Shown one piece after another: positions 1 through 11,330 of a stretch of DNA of 64,000 nucleotides. A model generated the notes under the pieces. It worked only from the letters and a program-made list of their open reading frames with translations. It searched no databases and had not been told where the DNA came from. A program made the translations under genes and the position numbers. This DNA is from Dasyornis broadbenti (Eukaryota > Chordata > Aves > Passeriformes > Dasyornithidae): NCBI GenBank assembly GCA_013397935.1, contig VZRN01001859.1, positions 310,001 through 374,000 of the forward strand, written 5' to 3'. Position 1 is the stretch's first letter, and each line of letters starts with the position of its first letter.

Positions 1-1438
1 GAAATTTTCCATAGACTAAAATAGCAAGACTTTCCCTGAGAAGCACTATAGAGATCTATAGCAAAAAACTCTTTGGGTTTTTACCTTGATGAATTTACTA
101 ATTCCTGATAAATACTACATGTGATACAAACACAATTCTCCTAAGGATCTTATTGACAGTATAGTACTTGTGATAACAAAGCCTGCTTATAGAGAAAATA
201 ATTTTTTTTCAAATGTCACCCTCTGTTCTATGATTTTTTTCTTCTGCCTGGTAAAAATTAAAAATAATAATGATTAAGAGTATAACAGAAATAATAATTC
301 TGAATTCCATGTATTTTCATTCAGTTATTATTTGAATCTAATTAGAAATGTGATGTCTCCTAGCAGAAATAAAGTATGCACTGAGCATCATGTTTGTTTT
401 GAAATCATATTAATGAAGGCAGCCACTGCTGCAGACTATATTTAGCATTTCTGTTGATAGAAACAGAGAATAATTCAGAAATATCTTCATGTTGGTGAAA
501 TATTTACTGAAAATAAAACCAAACATTGAGAGAAAGGTAAATGTAAATGTAATCAAGTTAAACAGAAATACTTTCAATACAGTACATAACCAAATGGATA
601 CACCTTGAAGAGAAGCAAACTGTAATGTTTTTGACAACCTAAATATTGCCATTGTCTAATAGAAACCTTTTAGTTATTTTTTTTATTTTGTTCTACCTAA
701 TATGGCTGTACTATGAAGTTCAAGTAATCTGAAAGTAATGCTGAGATCTGAAAGAAGCATGAATACTGATGAAGACTAAAAGGATACCAAATTCAATCTC
801 AACTCATATCCTCTTTGTTATAAAATACGATGGCATATGTCTTTTTCCAGAAATGTCTCCAAGTCCTTCTGAAGCTGTGGGTAGAAATCCAGACTGTTTT
901 CACCTCCTGGGAATAGTTTAAACAAAGAGAACTAGTTAGGCTATTGTTAAATTATCTTGGTTTTTCTTTGCACCTCTGTATGAACAATACTCCCACACCA
1001 AGTCCCTAGCAAATGAAACCTTGTTCTGAAGTCTGGAAGTTCCAGTTAGCCACTATTTATAACATTCACACTCAAGGGAAAGTGTAGAGATTTCAGTACT
1101 GTCCAGATTACAGCCTGGAAAGCTTTTGTCTTGCCAGCGCAGCTGATACATGCAAGTTACTGGAAGGCTCCTTTCAGTTGTTTAAGAGCTATTTGAAATA
1201 GCCAGGAAAATGTCAGCTAACACAAACACAACACAATGCTTGATGTGATACTTCTTTTGAATCATTCTTCCATTTCAGAACAGAAAAACAAAAAACATGT
1301 TGGAATTTCATTTCAGTGTGATATGTCTTTTGATCATTTATTTCACCTGGGTCCTATGGAGTATTTATTTGTGAGCCCCAAATTTTCTGCTGATGTAAAC
1401 AAATGAAACAACATTGAGGCTACATGGCTACACTAAGT

Positions 1439-1520
1439 TGTAGCCATTTACTGGAGCAGAGATCACATCCCAAAGGCTTCACAAGGCAGAAAGTTAATTT
1501 TCTACTGTTAAATGGCTACA
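1439..1520. repeat. 12-bp inverted repeat with 58-bp spacer
   Basis: TGTAGCCATTTA at 1439-1450 is the exact reverse complement of TAAATGGCTACA at 1509-1520. A third related copy, ACATGGCTACA, lies just upstream at about 1423-1434. The arms could mark the ends of a very short non-autonomous element or be coincidental. No flanking target duplication is obvious. Confidence 0.4.
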
Positions 1521-3484
1521 TTTTAAACAATTATTCTTGAAATAAAAAAATATATTTATATCAAACCCAAAGAGACATCAAATTCACTGCAGAGGTATAA
1601 TTCACGTTGAATGTAAATAGTTAATGTACTATGGCACCTTTTTTGTCTTTCTAATGCTTTGCAACAATGAAAAGATGTCCTTATAATTTAAAACTATATT
1701 AGTCAGTAACCCTTCACAAAATTTGATCTAAATGAATTTTGGAAATAGTTCAAATAAATATCATTGACAGGAAAGAATGAAAAAAGATGTATTAAATAAA
1801 GTGGATTAAAAAAAAAAAATACTTTTTATAACCGAAAGAGGATATAACATTTTATAGTCTCTGTATTTACATTTTGTACAGAGACAAAGGAAGGTATTTT
1901 TTTCTGCCTCATCTGTAGGATGTTAACTACCACTTGGCCAAATTTCAAGAATTAGCAGCAATTGCATTAAGTCCCCCACAGATACTAAATAACAGCTATG
2001 ATCTAATCAGAAATTATTCCTCTCTGGATTTGATTTTACTCAAATACAAATCAGATAAATTAAGAAATATAGGAGGAAATAACAGGCTCAATCTGAGTAA
2101 TGTTTTTTAATAATCACTGATCTCAATTGTATTTTAACTTAAAACCTAAAATTGAATGCTACCTCATTTCCCTAGCAGTCCAAACAACTCTTTGAAAACA
2201 GAAATAACATTATGAGAGTATTTAATTTCTATCATGGAAGCTATATCATGCAATACAGTACAGAGAACATTGCAACAATCGTTGCAGTAATTATTCAGAC
2301 ATTGCTGAGCACTCCATAGGTCATGCTATGATTTATCACAGCTTTCTCAATAACTACAATTCCCAATAAACACAATGATCTCAACCTCTTATAATTTGGA
2401 TTCTGAAATAACTCAATCCAATTTAGAATAATTATTCAGTTCTAAACTGTTGCAACTCAGAGTTGAAATTGCCCCTCTCTTTGGGTGTGTTTGCGTGTGT
2501 TAAAGTGTCTGTGACTGTAAGTACTTTTTTTCAGTGAAATCAGATATACTCCTAGCACATCTGTATGGTTCAAGTCTTTGAGATTTATGATCACTAAATA
2601 TGTTAAATTTCAAAGAAATTAAAACCCAAAATCTGGAGAAAAGAATGCTTGTTTGCTTAGACCAGACACATGAGGTAAAAAAGCCCCGAACCACTATGAA
2701 GGGAGCTGTAACTTTCTTTTAACTAAAATGCATATTTGAGATGATGAAACAATTCAAAAATTCATGTATAATTTATCATTTTTCAGCAAAAACATTTTAA
2801 AAAGTCAAAACACTTCACTCTGACATTTTCAAGTGAAATGTTTTGATTTTTTTCATTTCAAAACAACTTTTCATTTAGAAAAATTTAGCACCTTTTTAGA
2901 TGTTCCCCTGAATATTTAATATTTTGGTCAATCTGAAAATAAAGTCTCAGATCTCTTTACTTTGGGAATATTAAAAATGTTCAAATTATTTTTCCAATTG
3001 ATTATTCTTTATCCAACTGATCAAAAAATTCATTTAGTCACACAGCTCTCCTCTAGCACTCCTGTAAGACTACTATGATAGGCTCAATACCCATTTCAGC
3101 TCCATTAAATGCACATTTCTAAGTTTCCAGCATTGGTGTTACTGCTCTGTAAATGATGTAAATGTTACTGCTCTAGGCAGCTTTGGCCTAGAAAACATGT
3201 CTTATCTGAGGAGGAATGATATATCAGCAACCACAGTAGATGCAAGCGATTGATTAGTCCTGATAGATCTCATGCTTCTGACATCCCTCCTTTTGCCAGA
3301 AGTTTAAAGGAGTGAAAAATAGGAAAATGATTAACTACATAAGAGGAAAAAAAAGTACTTGCAAGGATATGGTCTATATGGTTATGGTCTATATGGATAT
3401 GCTGAATAGGATTAGTACACTAAGCGACTGTGGGATTACACTACTATCAACAATATTACTAGCACCCATCAGTTATGCAATGGC

Positions 3485-3513
3485 AGAGGGTGCCATTCCA
3501 TAGGGCACCCTCT
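3485..3513. repeat. Short GC-rich hairpin
   Basis: AGAGGGTGCC (3485-3494) pairs perfectly with GGCACCCTCT (3504-3513) across a 9-base loop. The stem is much richer in GC than its surroundings. A T or pyrimidine stretch follows the second arm (TCTTCTCTCTCTGC). The structure is seen directly; whether it is transcribed or functional is unknown. Confidence 0.45.
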
Positions 3514-4310
3514 TCTCTCTCTGCTATCATGTAAATTTCTTGGCACAACATCCCCAGATAAAGTGGAAGAATGGATCAGAACATGAATTTTAAATATAGA
3601 GAAACTGGATTTTGATTTATTCATTTTTATATAACAAAGTCTTGACCATTATCCTGTTTGTTTGGTTCTACACCCCCCCATAAGAGGTCAGTTTTGTACT
3701 CCAAGGAAGTGAAACTGAATTTTCTCAGGGAGCAAGCATGCTGATACTTCCATGAGGATTCAGGTGGACCTTGGCTCTAGATCTTATTCAAGGGTAGATA
3801 GCTAGTGGCCCTGAAAATGTGGAAGTAGGCACTGAAAGATTGAATTCTTTGGTCTTACTTTTAGAGTGCACGCTTAAAGAAATTGGCAAAGCAGATCCTA
3901 CACATTTCAGCTACCTCTAACTGCGAGTCATTGATTTAGGTAAATCTGTTATGATTCTTCAAGGTGTTGAAAGAATCAACACCAAAGAAACCAAGAGTCT
4001 TCCTTTTGTTACAGTTGAACCTCAGGCACCCTATGTGTCATCATATGAACGATATGATTCTCTGCTTTAGAAGAGCCCTGTGGAGAAGAACATTCCTCCT
4101 GAGCTTGGGCCTGCTGTCAAAAAGCCAAGAAGCTTTGTTGTGTGTTAGCAATATGCCTGCATCCTAAGCAGATTTTCATCCACTTGTTTTGTTGGTAGAA
4201 GAATTCTAAAGTATAAAAAGCTGAAGAAAGGAACTTTTGCATAGGGGAGAGCTGCAAGAGACAATGGGTTAAATCTTGACCAAGTGAATCAAATGTACAG
4301 GGAATCACCC

Positions 4311-7300
4311 ACCTGCACAGGCTAGAAATAAGATCATTTCAAAGCTTATAACTGAACTTGATGCTGTCCTTTAATGTGCAACTAAACAATTCATAAAGTT
4401 CATGGTTGGACTTGACCTCTGTTACTGAGCTCCTTCTTGGCAGTATTTCTAGGAAAAAGCTATTGCACAGCTCAGTACTGGAGAACAGAGGTTTATTTGA
4501 AGCAAACCAAGGATTATCCTGATCAGATCCCTACAGACATGCTGACTGTGAACTAAACAATATGTTGGATATCAAACCATACAGACCTCAGATATTTTAG
4601 GCTGGGAGATCTTCAGACATCTACTTTCCCTATAATTAGATTTTTCACAAGATTACTTCTTTAATTTGTTATATAAAAGTTTTTAAAATTACATAAAATG
4701 ATACTCATAGCAATTGAAGCAATGTCTTTGTATCTTAGTGTTTTGAAACCAGGTTTATTTTATGTCAGGGAACATATTGCCAAATACGTGTGCTACAGCA
4801 GTTAGGAGTTACTAGATTTAGTGATCAATCTGCCTTTTTTGTTTTCTATGCAGATCCTGCTTACTTACCAATTTTGCTTTATTTGGTAACTTGGGGACTT
4901 TCAGTTGTTATGGAAAACATGTAAGACTTTCATGACGCACAGAATACTCCAAGCTCCAACAGATAGCAGTGCACCTGAAGTGCCATTAGATGCTTAAACA
5001 TACTGAAAACCCAAAATCAGTCAGGAGAATACTCTTACACTCACTGAAGTAGTCATAGTATGCAAATGAATGAACATGAGTAATTTTCGAGGCAATTCCT
5101 GACCTTAATGATTCAGATGATACAGATATTTGCCTTATGCACTCAGCCAGGATAAGATCTGCCAATACAAAAACTGAAATCAGATTTGAAAGAAGTTGCA
5201 TACATATATGTAGCAAAAACTTCACTCCTAACCTGCTCCTCAGGTCTGGGAGAAATGGGCTATTTGAAAGGGACAAATAGTGTAAACAATCTGACTCTTT
5301 GTCAAGATATGCTTTTCAGACTGCCTGGCTTTAGGCATTGAACTAATGTGAGTCTTTAAAAGAATGTTTAGCATCTTTCTAGAGCAGCTGACAGAGGTGG
5401 TTTTCTATGAGGTGTGATTTGTCCAAGAATCTTGGGACACAAGTGTCAGATAAAGTTAGCCTGTATATGCTCCCAAGGACACGGACTGATGATAGCGATA
5501 ACTAGATCTTTAAAAAATGCTTTTTTAAAAGTGGCAAATGTCCCGTTCTCACCTGTACTTTGAAATATGGACACATATTTACATCCTTTCTTTTTAAGAG
5601 TTTTTATACTTTATAAAGAAGAATTCTTTCGGAATAAATTATAAGAATCAAATAGTAAACAACTACAAACATCTTTGAGGTCAGCATCCAGACCAAGGAA
5701 AATAGTAAAATGCAAACTAGTAATTTATGAATGCGAAGAACACACAGTACCTGGAACTTTTCTCATCACTTCTCTGTGAGGCAGAAAAATCCATTTTAAA
5801 TTAACTTGTCTCTGTGTCTGTGAAAGTGCATTTCTGTTTTGTCATATAGACACAGCCGTCTTTTCAGGACAGAAATAACTGAAGTTACCAGAGGCCAATA
5901 GCTACACATAAAGTTTCTTTCTTGATATAACCATATGTAGCAGTGCACTGTACCCATGGAGATTGGTAGTATTGTCAGATTCAGTTCAGAGTGGAATGAT
6001 CTGTTGGAGAAAAAAAAAAAAATCAATCTAGAAGTTTCCTAAGATATATTCCAACTTGTCCATTTACTTGATGCGGAACAGAACCCACTGTAGTCCTCAT
6101 AAAGACAGATAAAACTGAATTTGTTGTGCCAGCAGCTTTCTTTCTGACCTGTCCTACAGTGGGTGTTTGCTGCTGGGTCGCTGCATGGCACCTGCCTGCT
6201 GGAGATTGTGTATCCCAGGGCTGGGTCTGGACTGTGAATTCTTTTGCAGCTCCAGCTGTACCAGTCTCTTCTGGCACAGTCAGCATTACCAGATCAGGAG
6301 GCAAAAATGTCTATAGTACAGCTAACAGGAACACTGCTCTTTCTCTTCCTGCTAGATGACCTGATTTTTTTCTTCTAATTTTCTTCTTTCTCTTGCTTTA
6401 TTCTAACAGAAGGAGTGGTGTAGCAGCAATATCAATGGTGGTGCTGCTGCTGTGACAAAATGTGCTGCAAGCCTGTGCATTTTTAGACTGACTTAAAATA
6501 TTTGATCTGTTCTTTTCTGGATATGAGGCAACTTCTCCTGCTTCTGCAGAAAGCTCCTCCGCTCAGTTTTAGGCATTACCTGAACTCAGCTGACAGCTCC
6601 TTGTGTGGTCAATGGGAAAAATAAGACACTCCATGATATCATTTAGATTTTGGGTGGCTGATTCATTCTCTGCGTGAGCTTCTGTCATCTCATTGAATAC
6701 TGAAGAAGCCTGGGACAGGTATTCTCTCAGTTTAGTTGCCTTGAGTAGATTGGACCAATGCAGGATTATGGGAAAAATGTAATTGCTCATTTGAGAGCTG
6801 AGAAGCAAATTATCCAGTACCTAAGATCCACTGAACGCATGGCAATAATACAGGACAGCAAACTACTTGAGCAATGCAATATCACTGTCACATTTAGTTT
6901 AAGCATCATAATATTTGCATATATTTGTTTATTTTTATATAACTAGAGGCATAATTCATCATCCTGTAGAGAAGTAACAAGTCATGGGCAACCAGTAAAG
7001 GTCTGTACCCTAAACTATAAAGATATTGTATTAGATGATGATAAAGGTGACTGAATTTTAAATGTAATGCAAATAGTGAGACTGTAGCTGTGTACATCAT
7101 CTATTCTCTGTCCTCTCATATCAAATGTATTTTGCTGCTAGACATTTCAGCTGCTAACTGACTTTTTTTGTTCCTCTTGAGGTAGAGTTTCAGACAAGGT
7201 TAGTATTATTCAGCTAAAGCTTTTTCTGATGTCTGGACTAAAGAGAATTGCAACTCCAGCTGTCAGCTTCCAGCAGCTAATAACAACCCTATTTACTTGG

Positions 7301-8390
7301 AAATTTTGCCAATTTTAATTAGCTGTTATGTATACTAGTATGTGCAAGCACTGCACCTAACTAGTGCTGTGTCTGAATATGTGTTCTTTACCTTAAAAGA
7401 TCGGTGTAGTTCTATGTTTTCATAGTAGAATACAGAAAATAAAGCTATTTTGTGTATTCCCACCACCTCCCTAGTTTTCCAAGACATAAAAATTTGCTTA
7501 TTTGCTTGCTTTTTACCGGACATGTATCTACTTAGGAAGATAGCTAATTAAGTCTAAAAAAACGTTTTGCAAACTTACCTGCAATGTTAATAAACCATTT
7601 TTATTTTATGTGTGCATCTATGTGAGTATACATATGTACTCACGCATATGGCTGAACATATGCTTAGGACAATTAAAAGACAATATCAAGCAAAACCAAA
7701 AACCAAGACACCTCTCCCTTTTTTATGCTTATTTTCACATGTACCTTTGATTTGAAAGGGACTATTTTAGTGGCATTTTGCAGATGGGATAGACATGTAA
7801 GTTTCCAGTGAGGCTGTGGTCTTTGTCATGCCATTTTCATTACCCAAGCTGGTTCATTTCTGACATGATTAACACTTGAAAAACCATAAAGGTCATGGAC
7901 TGCAAGTTTATAAAAGCTCAAACACTTTGCCTTTAGAGGCAAAACTAACTCAGGTTTGTTTTTCTACTCTGTCATTACCTGTTCTTAAATTTTTACAGCT
8001 ACATCCAACAAACTGGCAGTAAGCAACTTCTTCTATAAGTATGCCTTGACCCTGACCCATGTGAAACATATCAGAACAATGGTGGGTATTTCTAATCACA
8101 CTGTAGGAAACAGCTCTCTGAAAGTGGCTGTCACAGCATGTCACTTTTTCATATTTACAGGCACACAGGTATTTGAAACACTCCAAGGTATCTATGAGTA
8201 ATTGGCATGATGATTCCAATCTGATGCTAGCTATGAATTAAATATCTAAACAGTTTTGGTTAACAAACTAATTATCCTAGTGGAAAATTGTATCTGGTTT
8301 ATTCAGTGAGCTGGAAATAGAACAGAAGCTAAACATTGCTGTTCTCAGTGTAACTATGATTTTTGATGTGAAAGGAGAAGGCAAACAAGT
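4311..8390. other. Non-coding DNA, no gene seen
   Basis: Several frames of 60-95 codons occur on both strands, for example at 4986-5276, 6023-6304 and 7950-8219. They overlap one another, lack recognisable domains and are within chance expectation. The 6120-6360 stretch is locally richer in GC, but I cannot tie it to a known exon or repeat. Confidence 0.55.
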
Positions 8391-8399
8391 TAAGATATA

Positions 8400-9320
8400 T
8401 CTTACTGATGTACATCATAGATGGTTTAAGACCCCTCACCTAATCCGAGTCTGTCAAAAGAATCTCTGCATTCAATAAGCAGTTTGTAGCAAGAGGGGCG
8501 TAGTACTGAGTAAAGAGGAGAGTAAGAAGAGTCTGACACTTGAAAGGTCTTTGACAGCCTGTGGCCGACTGCTGATAATGTTTAGAATAGACTTATTATC
8601 AGCCCTGGTGCATCTTATCAGTATGAACATGGTTGTTTGAAAATTAAACAGTGTGAAAAGAAAGGTCTCACACTCAGTATTTTTTATACCTTTACATTTA
8701 AATGTAGATTTAAAAAAAAAAAAAAATTAAAAATCCCAACCATTCTTCTAGTGCATTTATTTTATAATTTTCTGCAAACATGAGGCACAGTCAAGCCACA
8801 GCCTTATTTAAATGCATTGTTATAGTACTATTTAAGCTTACACTTATAAGACCAGAGTGAAGCATTTTTATTTAAAATTAGGAGTTTTGTAAATGGAAAC
8901 AAAAATACAAACATCTTTTTTTTTAACCTCCTTTTGTTTGTTCCTTTGTTAATATCTTGCTCTGCTAGGTTTACAAATCCTAAATAAATAGAAATTAGTG
9001 CTCCTTACTTTGCAGTCCATTTGCTTTAGATGTTTGCCTTGAGGGACATTTGTGTATTCTACTAATGGCTGCAGCAGAGTGCTGTCTCATTTTCATTCTG
9101 GCAAAAAAAGGCCGTTTCCATGGTTACAGTTTCATTTGCTAGAGAGAAACTGATGGCTGTTAGTGATCCCATCATAAGCAACTTCTGTCAGATTTCTTAT
9201 CAAGTAGACATATTTTGACAAAGTGAAAGATAACACCATAATAAGAGAACTAAGTTGCTACTCTATGTAATGAACCATTTAACATTAAATGAAATGTGAA
9301 ACCACATTCTTAAGGCTGAA
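8400..9320. promoter_or_regulatory. Candidate conserved regulatory block (GATA cluster and X-box-like site)
   Basis: Three GATA-factor core sites lie within 50 bp: TGATAA at 8573-8578, TTATCA at 8596-8601 and CTTATCAG at 8614-8621. About 500 bp further on, 9114-9127 reads GTTTCCATGGTTAC. On the minus strand this is GTAACCATGGAAAC, one mismatch from the RFX-family X-box consensus GTNRCC-N(0-3)-RGYAAC. The motifs are seen directly. Treating the block as an enhancer is inference from their density, and alignment to other vertebrates would be needed to confirm it. The target gene is not in the window. Confidence 0.3.
8711..8726 (+). repeat. Poly-A run
   Basis: About 16 A residues in a row, flanked by AT-rich DNA. 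There is no recognisable retroelement body upstream, so I treat it as a simple homopolymer and not as a retroposon tail. Confidence 0.7.
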
Positions 9321-10886
9321 GGTGGAGGGAAAAAAAGTAATATTTATAATTTACGAAAATAAAAATATTCAGTGCTGGAATAATGATACCAACTTGCTTT
9401 CTGTTGTCAAGGTAAATCTAGTAGTGTAACACTGATTTATATTTTAGGGTCATATACAAACCTTCAACATCATCTATTTCACAGAAAGACTGCATGGAGC
9501 TATAATTACTTTTAGGTTTTCTTGTGGTAGTTCATTTGGCTGGATATGGTCCAAGACTGAGTTAGGGCTAAATGCATGGCTGGTAGATCACACCCCACAC
9601 ACACATCTTCCCCCAGACCCAGCTCAGACTTAGTCTAGCATTTTGCCCTGCAACATACCTGCCATATCTATTCAGAAGGAATACTGTGGACTTAGAAACC
9701 TGGAAGAATCTGACCCTACCCTTTGTTACTGTGAGCTGGGCAGGATGCCAGACAACAGACAAGATTTGCCCCAAAATATTCTGTTGTGCAGAAAATATTT
9801 ATTGAAGCCCCATGTAACCTGAGGACTGAAGTTAAAGATGGTTATTGAAGGGAAAAGAAGACAGTATATTGTTTAATTTTAGATGTTTATATTTCAGATC
9901 TTGAAAGCATCATATAGGGATGGTATCACAAGGCTTTCTTGGTTCACTATCACAAGAAAGCCTACAGAAACCCTCCAAAAGCTAACCACAGAAGAGGAGT
10001 AGAATACAGGGAAATAAATGAAACACATCATTGATGTATTAGGATAAAAACAAAATGCTGTGAAAAATATATCCCAAGAGGTTGTGGAAGAGGACTGAAA
10101 TAACAAAGAAAGTAAGACTCAAAGAAAATTAAATACTAATACTCTGTGCCTGAGTTGTATACTCTGGGGTTACGCTAAAGATTTGTAAAGTATATTTGAA
10201 TTAATGCATATCAAGCTTTTTCTCCTTAGATTTCTCTATAAATCTCCATCTATATACAGATATTTGTTTAAAATTTAATCTCACTTGAAGCAGAGTATCA
10301 GTTCATTATTGCCCTTCACTTCTGTAGTCGTTCAGCTTTACAAGTGATCTGAAATTTTATCAGACTGAAATGATAGTGCCTGATTATTATCTAAATTGAA
10401 AATTTTTAAATATTTCTTCAGTACATTTAGAAATGGGATGTAACTCTTTAATCAGTTTTAAGTAATTTGTTATCACCCAGAAAGGTACTTTAGAATAGCT
10501 AAGAGAGGCCAGTAAAATGATGTAGACCTACTTTGCACTCAAAATGCACTCTGACATAAGGGGTATATGTGAATTTGAATTACTTCCAAAAAGCTTACAA
10601 TCCCCCAAAGATTTTTCTGAGATACAAAAGCAGTTGATGTCCTGTAGATTCACATTTAATTCTTTGTTATTATAAATGCTGTGTAGTCCATGGAGGTTTG
10701 AAAGAGTTCGCTTGCCTGCCCTGACTTGTGTTATGCTTGAGCAGAATCTTAGCTTTAAGGTACCCATTGAGAACTTTTGGTTGCTTTTGTCATTTTAAAT
10801 ATTATTTACAAGCACAGTGTGAGCTATCTTGAAATCTGGGCGTCAGAATTCAAAATGAATGGCACTGAGCTCATTCGTACAACATG
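9321..10886. other. Non-coding DNA, no gene seen
   Basis: AT-rich sequence with only short chance frames on the minus strand (9568-9774, 9894-10106, 10528-10767). No repeat family or RNA gene is recognised. Confidence 0.55.
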
Positions 10887-11010
10887 CAATCACAGAATCA
10901 CAGAATCATAGAATGGTTTGAGTTGGAAGGACCTTAAAGATCATCTGCCATGGGAAGGGATACCTTTCACTAGACCAGGTTGCTCAGAGCCTCCCCCCCC
11001 CATCCTTCAG
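10887..11010 (-). mobile_element. CR1 LINE 3'-end fragment
   Basis: CR1 elements are the dominant LINE of birds and end in tandem copies of a short ATTCTATGATTCT-like unit. Read on the minus strand, this segment ends in that unit; on the plus strand it is seen as AATCACAGAATCACAGAATC. It is preceded by the family's GGTCC-TTCCAACTC block and the ACCTGGTCTAGTG block. A short internal deletion joins the GATCATC block directly to TGCCATGGG. Only about 120 bp remain, so the copy is severely 5'-truncated and has no coding part. A run of nine C residues near 10991-11001 marks decay at its inner edge. Confidence 0.85.
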
Positions 11011-11179
11011 AACTGAATCCTGCAGCAGGACTGTCAGTGAACAACACGTGTTTCTGGAAACTGAATTAAGAAGCCTATGTCAGCATGTATGACTGCATGG
11101 CTGAAGCCAAAGCACTTCTCTGAAGTCCAGTTGATGAGGTTGTGTTCTTCACACAAGAGCCAGCCATGAGTTTCTTTCA

Positions 11180-11330
11180 TACTCAGGGATCCCACTGACT
11201 TGAATCTAGAAGGAGTTCCTCTGTCATCTTTTTCAATGAGCTTAAAGGATTGGATCTTCTGCAGCAACTGCCGCTGACCTACTTCAGGTTCCACTGAAGT
11301 TAATGATAAAACTCTCTCTGGTTTGAACTC
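11180..11330. repeat. Probable ancient sauropsid interspersed repeat, decayed
   Basis: The stretch contains GATCCCACTGACTTGAAT, GGATCTTCTGCAG and TTCCACTGAAGTTAATG. These resemble the CCACTGAAGTCAATGG and GGATCCTGCAG modules of old palindromic interspersed repeats I know from turtle, crocodile and bird DNA. The family name is not certain from memory. A 114-codon minus-strand frame (11034-11378) runs through it and is probably non-coding. A repeat-library search would decide. Confidence 0.35.

Larger units (their letters stand above)
1..3680. other. AT-rich non-coding DNA, no gene seen
   Basis: No frame here is longer than expected by chance in AT-rich DNA, and none shows domain-like content. 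The stretch holds short A and T runs, a 12-bp inverted repeat at 1439-1520 and a GC-rich hairpin at 3485-3513, both listed separately. I recognise no CR1 or other young interspersed repeat. Ancient repeats too decayed to see by eye may be present. Confidence 0.6.

Noticed and set aside
3368..3398. Short tandem repeat of TATGGTCTATATGG
   Set aside because: Only two units of 15 bp, too short to call anything more than chance or slippage.
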